DNA from: UMGS1696 sp964457685
GTDB lineage: Bacteria > Bacillota > Clostridia > Oscillospirales > CAG-272
Assembly: GCA_964457685.1 (NCBI GenBank)
Contig: CAYWFS010000001.1
Coordinates: 1-64,000 of the forward strand
DNA: 64,000 nucleotides
Direction of reading: 5' to 3'
In this document: piece by piece, positions 58,468-64,000 of the stretch
How positions within the stretch are numbered: position 1 is the stretch's first letter
Layout of the letters: each line of letters opens with the position of its first letter
Translations under genes and position numbers: made by a program
The notes under the pieces: generated by a model
The model's database searches: none
Told to the model about the DNA's origin: nothing
What the model saw: the letters and a program-made list of their open reading frames with translations, nothing else

Positions 58468-58866
58468 ATGAGAGGAAGAAGAAAGACAGTTAAGATATCC
58501 GAGGCTGAGTGGAGCGTTATGAAAGTTCTTTGGGACGGCTGTGAAAAAAGCGGCAGAGGTCTTACTCTCGGTGAAATAGTACAGGAAATCGGTGAAGCTG
58601 CCGATTGGACAAGCACTACCATAAGAACCCTTGTAATCAGACTTTCCGATAAGGGAGCAGTGGATATTGACAAATCTACGGGAATATATAAGTATTCACC
58701 GAAGCTTTTAAAGTCGGATTGCGTAAAATACGAGGTTGATTCCTTTGTGGAGCGTGTGTTTGACAACTGCACCTACAGCCTTATGGCAACTCTTTGCCGT
58801 GAAGGAAAGCTTACCAAAAAGGAAAAAGAAGATATTATCAATATTCTCAGCGATATCGAAGACTGA
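58468..58866 (+). CDS. BlaI/MecI-family repressor
   Basis: The 132-residue protein opens with a winged-helix domain: ISEAEWSVMKVLWD (the BlaI/MecI start), recognition helix TSTTIRTLVIRLSDKGAV, and a C-terminal helical dimerisation part containing the region normally cut on induction. AAGGAG lies 11 bases before the ATG. An M56 peptidase of the BlaR1 type follows after 8 bases, the standard repressor-sensor pair. No beta-lactamase or PBP2a-like gene is in the window, so the regulated target is not known. Confidence 0.93.
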   Translation: MRGRRKTVKISEAEWSVMKVLWDGCEKSGRGLTLGEIVQEIGEAADWTSTTIRTLVIRLSDKGAVDIDKSTGIYKYSPKLLKSDCVKYEVDSFVERVFDNCTYSLMATLCREGKLTKKEKEDIINILSDIED

Positions 58867-58874
58867 AGCTTAGT

Positions 58875-61223
58875 ATGACAGAATTTTTAATTCTGCTTTT
58901 GATGCAGGTCACGGTGTTTTCGTCTGTGACTGCTATTGTAATTATCGCCGTTAAGCAAATTTTTAAATGCAGAATACCACCCGGCATTGGAATGGTCATG
59001 TGGGTGGTTCTTTTGCTACGCTTAATATGCCCCACGTTCCCCGAAAGCAGAATATCGGTATATAATCTTATTCCTGCGGGACGTGAGATAATGTACACGC
59101 TTACAAACGATATTGAGGACGATATAAGTGCGAGAGAATCGGAAATAAAGGAAAAGGATAACCCTTACGTCATTATTACCGATACAGAGTCGGAAAGCAA
59201 CGAAACCGAAATAGCGGAGAATTATTCTTCCCCCGTAACTCTCGGTGAGTATTTCGTGAACGATATAGGTGATGAAGCGGAACTTAAAGCATATAATATC
59301 GACAAGGCACTTCTCGTTGCGTATGCTGTCGGAGTTGCAGTCTGCTTTGTCGTGAATTCGTATATATACATCCGTGTGAAGCACCGCATTTTGAAAAGCT
59401 CGGAGCTGTGCATAGACGAAGACATGACGGGACTGTATTTCAAAACAGCGGAAAAACTCGGACTGCGTGGTAAACGAATACCGACACTGAGATACGGAAA
59501 AGCCGCTATGCTTGTCGGGATATTCTCACCCTCTGTGATAATACCGGAGGACTGCGACAGGAAAGAGGCCTCGTTTGTGTTCGCACATGAGCTTAGTCAT
59601 TTCAGATACAATGATAATGCGATAATAGAGTTTTCCACGTTTGTTTCATGCCTTTTCTGGTACAATCCGCTGATTTGGATAGTGCGAAAAATGCTTAGAG
59701 ATGATGTGGAAGTGCTGTGCGATTCGAGAACTATAGAATGCTTTTCGTTTTCTTCATCGGAATACGCACGTATGATATGCCGTCACTCAATGTATGCTCC
59801 CGAATATGTGGCAGGCTGTAATATGTCTGCGGTCGGAAGAAGCCTCAAAACACGTCTCCGCAGTATATCGCATGAAAAAAACGACAAATTTCTCTCTAAG
59901 GCTACGTCCGTGCTGCTTTGTGCGGTGATGATAGCAATATGCCTTACAAATCCTATAATATCACAAAGCAGTGAGTACGAGCAGTATATCAAAAACTACT
60001 CGGCAGTGACGGGAATAAACAAAAGGTATTTGCAATATTCAAGCAAGGTCAGCGTTTCCGATTACCTGAGAACTGTGTCGGAGCTTCTCGAAAACAAGAT
60101 ATCCGCCGAACTCAGAAGCAAGATAGGTAACGGTAGCCTTGAAAGATTCAAGAGAATTGTTCTCGGATGTGAATATATAGAAAACGATATAAAAGGTTTT
60201 GTGAAAGAGCTTAAAAGTGATGACATTCTGAGTGTAAAAAGCTGTGCCGTCATTGACGAATGTATAGTTACTATACTCAGTGACGGAACTCGGTCGGATA
60301 AAGAGCTTTCACTTCTTCCGAAATACATTTCAACCGATGCTATGAACGAGCTTGCTGAGGTTCTGTCAGAGGATGAGATGGAAGACATCATGATGTGGTA
60401 CAACAAGGGTGTGGAGGGAGCCGATGTGTCGTTTGAGCGGTATTATACCCCCGCAATGATGGAGCTGATACTCGACAGAATAAACGACGACTGGTCAAAA
60501 CGAAAATTTCATGATTTCTATACCGAAATTGAAGTCTCGGGACTTGAAAAAGTCGAATACAGTGAGGAAATACTGAATATCGGCAAATTCGTGAAAAACG
60601 AAAGCTCATTCTATATTATAGACCCGGAGATTACTCCTTTTGAGGAAACCACACTCAGACACATTCTCTCAGCGGCTCAGGCAGGGCAGAGAAGCGATGT
60701 TTATTACCGCAAGGATGTGGAAGACGGTTGTAAAGCTGAGACGGCTGAAAGGCTTTTTGAAAGCAGAGGATACAGCGTGTCCGGTATGCTTGAGGGATAT
60801 GCGGAAATCGGCGAAACAGCTTACGAATATCTGACGGCTTCGGATTGTTTTATATTAAGCTATGCTGATATGCAAAAGCTTGAAAACAGACTTGAAGGAA
60901 GCGGATATTCTCTTGTCGATTGCTATGACCGGCTGTCCGATGATGACGGAACACCGACAGGGTATTGCATTCTTCGAAGTGAGGAAGAAATCGCAGACGC
61001 TATCGGGTATTTGAATCTTATGACATATACCACGGTGAACGATGACATTCCCGTTATTCTTGATATATCCGAGAAATATCTCCGCAGTGCAATAGAGGAT
61101 GTATACCGTCTCGGACTTATTGAAGCGGAGGACGGAGTGATAGAGTCGCGTGAAAATATAAGTCTTGCACAAAGCATTGCATATGCTTACAGAATAGTTA
61201 CATATGCCGTGAATCTCCACTGA
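58875..61223 (+). CDS. M56 (BlaR1-like) membrane metallopeptidase with unusual C-terminal region
   Basis: The 782-residue protein has membrane helices at about 1-25, 34-55, 140-165 and 350-375. The M56 zinc motif His238-Glu-Leu-Ser-His242 (FVFAHELSHFRYND) lies on the cytoplasmic loop, with FWYNPLIW behind it, as in BlaR1. The remaining 400 residues outside the membrane are not a penicillin-binding domain: I find no SxxK/SxN/KTG set. The last 50 residues (about 730-778, from LDISEKYLRSAIEDVYRLG) resemble an S-layer-homology motif. It presumably senses an envelope signal and destroys the repressor encoded upstream. Confidence 0.88.
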   Translation: MTEFLILLLMQVTVFSSVTAIVIIAVKQIFKCRIPPGIGMVMWVVLLLRLICPTFPESRISVYNLIPAGREIMYTLTNDIEDDISARESEIKEKDNPYVIITDTESESNETEIAENYSSPVTLGEYFVNDIGDEAELKAYNIDKALLVAYAVGVAVCFVVNSYIYIRVKHRILKSSELCIDEDMTGLYFKTAEKLGLRGKRIPTLRYGKAAMLVGIFSPSVIIPEDCDRKEASFVFAHELSHFRYNDNAIIEFSTFVSCLFWYNPLIWIVRKMLRDDVEVLCDSRTIECFSFSSSEYARMICRHSMYAPEYVAGCNMSAVGRSLKTRLRSISHEKNDKFLSKATSVLLCAVMIAICLTNPIISQSSEYEQYIKNYSAVTGINKRYLQYSSKVSVSDYLRTVSELLENKISAELRSKIGNGSLERFKRIVLGCEYIENDIKGFVKELKSDDILSVKSCAVIDECIVTILSDGTRSDKELSLLPKYISTDAMNELAEVLSEDEMEDIMMWYNKGVEGADVSFERYYTPAMMELILDRINDDWSKRKFHDFYTEIEVSGLEKVEYSEEILNIGKFVKNESSFYIIDPEITPFEETTLRHILSAAQAGQRSDVYYRKDVEDGCKAETAERLFESRGYSVSGMLEGYAEIGETAYEYLTASDCFILSYADMQKLENRLEGSGYSLVDCYDRLSDDDGTPTGYCILRSEEEIADAIGYLNLMTYTTVNDDIPVILDISEKYLRSAIEDVYRLGLIEAEDGVIESRENISLAQSIAYAYRIVTYAVNLH

Positions 61224-61231
61224 ATAAAAAT

Positions 61232-61294
61232 AAAAACGTCTTTTGATTTTTCGATGTGACCTTTTGGTGTACATCTATCAGAAGACGTTTTTTT
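61232..61294. terminator. Bidirectional nested terminator between M56 gene and LysR gene
   Basis: AAAAACGTCTT (61232-61242) pairs perfectly with AAGACGTTTTT (61282-61292); an inner GATGT/ACATC stem lies at 61253-61257 and 61270-61274. T-rich on both strands. Confidence 0.9.
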
Positions 61295-61310
61295 AGTTGA
61301 TTTTTGTTTT

Positions 61311-62219
61311 TTATTGGATGGTTTCTCTGAGAAGTCGCATGAATCTGCGAGCGTCGTCACTGAGTCCGAGGTCAACTCTGTTTATAACAACAACGGAATA
61401 AATATCGGACGAGTTCATCTTGAGCGATACTACACTTCCGTTTGTGTTAAGATCGGAGGACATGATTCCGGTGCCGATAGTGTAGCTGTCTGTGCTGATG
61501 AGCAGGTTCATAAGAGTAGCTCTGTCGTTGATTCTTATGAGACGGCTTGCACGGTTGTTTTCAACAAGCTCCTCGGTAAATTCGATGGGACCTGTCTCTC
61601 CCTGGTCGTAAGTGATGTAGGGATAGTCACTGAGATCGTCAAAGGTAATAAGCTGAGACTTTGCGGTAAGAGGATGATTCTTGCCGACGAATACATACGG
61701 AGTCGTTTCGAGAAGCTCATGGTATTCAAGACCGCTTCTGCGGAGATAACGCTCCATATAGACTCCCCTTGCTGCCTTGGAATAAGCGAGGACTCCGATG
61801 TCGGAACGCATATTCACAACATCGCTTATAACCTCTGCTGTTTTTGCTTCCTTTATGGAGAGGTTGTATTCTTCACCAAACTCGGACATGAATTTGACAA
61901 AAGCGGCAGTAACAAAGTCGTAATGCTGTGATGATACGGAGAAGTTGCGGACGTTTCTTACGTTCTCGTTGTCGTAGCGTTCAAGGATTATCTCGTACTG
62001 TGCAATGAGCTGACGGGCATAGCGAATGAATTCCGCACCGTCACGTGTAATCTTAACGCCCTTGTTAGAGCGGTCGAAAATGTGAACGCTGAATTCTTCT
62101 TCAAGCTCCTTGAGTGCAGAGGAAAGACTTGCCTGAGATACGCCGAGAACCTTTGCAGCTTCGTTCATAGAGCCGCAGCGTGCGATAGCGAGAGTGTATT
62201 TACATTGCTGTAGAGTCAT
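61311..62219 (-). CDS. LysR-family transcriptional regulator
   Basis: The 302-residue regulator has an N-terminal winged helix (MTLQQCKYTLAIARCGSMNE, then AAKVLGVSQASLSSALKELE) and a C-terminal periplasmic-binding-like effector domain (about 90-300) with VFVGKNHPLTAK and DDLSDYPYITYDQGE. GGGGG-rich sequence and a clear promoter lie before the ATG. It is monocistronic, between a terminator and a repeat array. The sequence is nearest the CysB/CysL-like group by eye, but the effector and targets are not visible. Confidence 0.92.
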   Translation of the reverse strand: MTLQQCKYTLAIARCGSMNEAAKVLGVSQASLSSALKELEEEFSVHIFDRSNKGVKITRDGAEFIRYARQLIAQYEIILERYDNENVRNVRNFSVSSQHYDFVTAAFVKFMSEFGEEYNLSIKEAKTAEVISDVVNMRSDIGVLAYSKAARGVYMERYLRRSGLEYHELLETTPYVFVGKNHPLTAKSQLITFDDLSDYPYITYDQGETGPIEFTEELVENNRASRLIRINDRATLMNLLISTDSYTIGTGIMSSDLNTNGSVVSLKMNSSDIYSVVVINRVDLGLSDDARRFMRLLRETIQ

Positions 62220-62260
62220 TGTGTACCCCCATTGTTTGAATGTTGATTTGCCTCAAATAT

Positions 62261-62289
62261 ATAATACCATAAAAATCGCGTTTTGTAAA
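62261..62289 (-). promoter_or_regulatory. Promoter of the LysR gene
   Basis: Minus-strand TTTACA (62284-62289), a 17-base spacer and TATTAT (62261-62266), 42 bases before the start codon. Confidence 0.75.
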
Positions 62290-62349
62290 CAAAAAACTTT
62301 CGCTCAGTTATAGAGAAAACTTAGGCATTGTTGACAAATTATAAAACAA

Positions 62350-62396
62350 GAACCGAATCTCCGAGGATTTTCGGCATAATTCGGCTCTCTTTTTTT
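62350..62396. terminator. Nested hairpin between the repeat array and the LysR gene
   Basis: CCGAAT (62353-62358) pairs with ATTCGG (62379-62384) and an inner CCGA pairs with TCGG (62361-62364 with 62371-62374). A T-rich run (62388-62396) follows on the plus strand, and a weaker TTCTTGTTTT run on the minus strand. It probably ends the GH43 transcript after the repeats; a plus-strand role would imply a transcript that I cannot locate. Confidence 0.6.
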
Positions 62397-62453
62397 GTCA
62401 AATTTTGCGTTCTTCACCCGATTTTGCTCGGATGAGAAAAAATATCATAAGTT

Positions 62454-62880
62454 GGACGGTTGTCTTGATTATTCAGCTGAATTATATTCCCACATCCGGG
62501 TTAGTTTAAACATAGGAGAATTTGTCCGAAAGGATAAATTCTCGAGAGTGGGATGGTTGACTGAATTATTCAGCTGAATTATATTCCCACATCCGGGTTA
62601 GGTAATCCATAGGAGAATTTGTCCGAAAGGATAAATTCTCAGGAGTGGGACGGTTGTCTTGATTATTCAGCTGAATTATATTCCCACATCCGGGTTAGTT
62701 TAAACATAGGAGAATTTGTCCGAAAGGATAAATTCTCGAGAGTGGGATGGTTGACTGAATTATTCAGCTGAATTATATTCCCACATCCGGGTTAGGTAAT
62801 CCATAGGAGAATTTGTCCGAAAGGATAAATTCTCAGGAGTGGGACGGTTGTCTTGATTATTCAGCTGAGGAGTATTCCCA
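62454..62880. repeat. 97-base tandem repeats in 194-base dimers, with conserved hairpins
   Basis: Four full 97-base units start at 62454, 62551, 62648 and 62745, and a partial fifth at 62842 runs into the GH43 coding end. Units alternate A-B-A-B: units 1 and 3 are identical, units 2 and 4 are identical, and A and B differ at about a dozen positions. Each unit has a 12-base palindrome ATTCAGCTGAAT (first at 62471) and a 28-base hairpin with arms GAGAATTTGTCC and GGATAAATTCTC around a GAAA loop (62516-62543, then every 97). Outer arms TCCCAC and GTGGGA enclose the hairpin. A/B differences avoid the palindrome and hairpin. Confidence 0.95.
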
Positions 62881-63771
62881 CTCGGATGTCATCTTTACGG
62901 GAATGATATTTCCGTTTTCATCGAGATCCATTTTCTCAATGCAAAGGAAGCGGGCGTTTCCGTCGTTTATTTCGGGAGAGTGACGGTGATATACCATAAG
63001 ATACCTGTCATCCTCGGGAATGTGGAGGAAACCGTTGTGTCCGGGTCCGTTTGCAACAGTGCTGTCTCCCGTTTCGAGAATTGTAGATGCTGTCTTGAAC
63101 GGTCCCCACGGCTTGTCTGCAATGCAGGTGTTAACTCTGTAGGTTCCGTTAGTCCAGCAACCCGAGGACCACATGAAATAGTACTTGCCGTCACGCTTCA
63201 TCATGCACGGACCTTCAACATAGTCGGGAGGGGTTATTTCCTTAAAGGTTTCACCATCTTCAAACGGAACAAATCCTGTCATTTCATCGTTCATTTTGCA
63301 GATGTTGCAGTGACCCCAGCCGCCGTAGTAAAGATACATCTGACCGTCGTCATCCTTGAAAAGATGTGCGTCTATCGGCTGTGCTCCGTTGTGGAATTCT
63401 CCTACAAGAGGCTTGTCGAGAAGTGCCTTGAACGGACCTGTGGGACTGTCGGAAACAGCTATTTCAAGTCCGCCTACCTCGCTGAGATGAGGAATATCGT
63501 TTGAAGCGAAGACGTAATAATACTTTCCGTCCTTTTCTTCAATAGTCGGAGCCCAAATAGCTGCCTTTGCCCACGGAAAACCGTCCATGTCGATTATGTT
63601 TTCAACAAGCTCCCAGTTTTCGAGGTCTGAAGAAACAAAGCAGGAGTGGTTGTGCTGCTCCTTAAACGGCTTTGAGTGAGTTACATAAATGTAGTACTTG
63701 CCGTTGTAATAGCGTGCTTCCGGGTCGGCATACCAACCGTCGCTTATAGGATTTGTAACATGAAATTTCAT
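62857..63771 (-). CDS. GH43 family glycoside hydrolase, intracellular
   Basis: The 304-residue five-bladed beta-propeller enzyme has no signal peptide. The GH43 catalytic triad is visible as Asp16 (GWYADPEAR, general base), Asp134 (QPIDAHLF, pKa modulator) and Glu186 (YVEGPCMM, general acid). Likely activities are alpha-L-arabinofuranosidase or beta-xylosidase on small imported oligosaccharides, consistent with the arabinose locus at the other end of the window. GGGAG precedes the ATG at 63771. It follows the partial upstream gene by 21 bases, probably in one operon. Its last codons (EWEYSSAE) lie inside the repeat homology, and the tandem array forms its 3' untranslated region. Confidence 0.92.
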   Translation of the reverse strand: MKFHVTNPISDGWYADPEARYYNGKYYIYVTHSKPFKEQHNHSCFVSSDLENWELVENIIDMDGFPWAKAAIWAPTIEEKDGKYYYVFASNDIPHLSEVGGLEIAVSDSPTGPFKALLDKPLVGEFHNGAQPIDAHLFKDDDGQMYLYYGGWGHCNICKMNDEMTGFVPFEDGETFKEITPPDYVEGPCMMKRDGKYYFMWSSGCWTNGTYRVNTCIADKPWGPFKTASTILETGDSTVANGPGHNGFLHIPEDDRYLMVYHRHSPEINDGNARFLCIEKMDLDENGNIIPVKMTSEWEYSSAE

Positions 63772-63792
63772 ATCGTTTTCTCCCTCAAAAGC

Positions 63793-64000
63793 TTATGCCT
63801 CAACTCCTGCGTATGCGAGAAGTCTCTTTTCTGCTGCGGGACACCAGAGATCTCCTGCTTCCTTGCAAAGCTTGTCGAGGTCTGCATAAAGTGAACCAAG
63901 CTCGGTACCCTTGTTTTCTTCAGCAGCCTTGCCGAAGTCTTCAATTGCGGTAAGGGGGAGGTCGACGTGAGTGTAAATAAGCTTCTTTGCACCCTTGATT
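63793..64000 (-). CDS. C-terminal 68 residues of an unidentified protein
   Basis: An open minus-strand frame enters from the right edge and ends at TAA 63793-63795. The visible part is soluble and helical, with segments KLIYTHVDLPLTAIEDF, LGSLYADLDKLCKEAG and the end RLLAYAGVEA. It uses the well-expressed codon set of the GH43 gene that follows 21 bases later, so the two likely share an operon and perhaps a sugar pathway. I cannot assign a family from this fragment. Confidence 0.8.
   Translation of the reverse strand, partial: IKGAKKLIYTHVDLPLTAIEDFGKAAEENKGTELGSLYADLDKLCKEAGDLWCPAAEKRLLAYAGVEA

Noticed and set aside
62331..62336. TTGACA on the plus strand upstream of the repeat array
   Set aside because: No -10 box lies at a usable distance; the bases there form the terminator hairpin.
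62454..62880. CRISPR array
   Set aside because: Units are 97 bases with no unique spacers, the array is an exact dimer duplication, and no cas genes occur.
62454..62880. Peptide-coding repeat extending GH43
   Set aside because: The GH43 frame stops at 62857-62859 and the repeat units contain stops in that frame.
1..64000. tRNA, rRNA, prophage, restriction or toxin-antitoxin genes
   Set aside because: I looked for these in intergenic regions and found nothing that I could support.

Overview
The window reads as chromosome of a low-to-mid GC, Gram-positive anaerobe of the class Clostridia, most likely a gut or rumen Oscillospirales/Ruminococcaceae-type organism. This is inferred from gene content: a WalR/WalK-like two-component system with two anchored accessory proteins, BlaI/BlaR1-type regulators, clostridial lipoprotein signals, an ECF-type vitamin transporter component, AAGGAGG-type ribosome binding sites and TTGACA/TATAAT promoters with 17-base spacers. 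No tRNA, rRNA, phage, insertion sequence or CRISPR array was recognised.

Layout. 1-6804: a divergent arabinose locus, with a solute-binding lipoprotein (cut by the left edge), araA and a LacI-type repressor leftward, and a GH51 arabinofuranosidase and araD rightward. 7005-9398: an ArsR/SmtB metal sensor and a Zn/Cd-type P-type ATPase, with a near-identical operator in front of each. 9505-11140: a small multidrug-export family protein and wecB. 11481-22715: one long, highly expressed-looking operon with an LDH-like malate dehydrogenase, fumarase, HdrB-HdrC-HdrA, four Flx-type electron-input subunits and a soluble two-subunit fumarate reductase. 22797-24025: a cobalamin riboswitch, a DUF4430 lipoprotein and an ECF S component. 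24085-25643, leftward: a 46-residue membrane mini-protein, a DUF5662 protein and a metallo-beta-lactamase-fold protein. 25834-32837: an N-acetylhexosamine kinase, pth, mfd, a PrsA-like lipoprotein and a MarR regulator. 32895-38302, leftward: an ABC exporter/DUF1854/ABC exporter trio. 38671-47020: an unknown small gene, an RluA-type pseudouridine synthase, two exported or membrane proteins, walR, walK and YycH/YycI-like genes. 47196-50227: murA, DUF1858, trmK and a Nif3-like gene. 50406-58205: DUF512, der, plsY, a methyltransferase, a PHP protein and a bifunctional aldolase/dehydrogenase. 58468-61223: BlaI and an M56 peptidase. 61311-64000, leftward: a LysR regulator, a 97-base tandem repeat array, GH43 and the tail of an unidentified gene.

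The most interesting unit is the 11.3 kb operon at 11384-22767. Its genes spell out oxaloacetate to malate to fumarate to succinate, combined with a complete Flx-Hdr-type flavin-based electron-bifurcating complex and a fumarate reductase with no membrane anchor. I infer a cytosolic NADH-dependent electron-bifurcating fumarate reductase that couples succinate formation to ferredoxin reduction. Other notable items are the hairpin-bearing 97/194-base tandem repeats overlapping the GH43 stop codon, the riboswitch-controlled DUF4430/ECF pair, the ABC-DUF1854-ABC trio with zinc ribbons, and the mini-protein that looks like a free-standing sorting signal.
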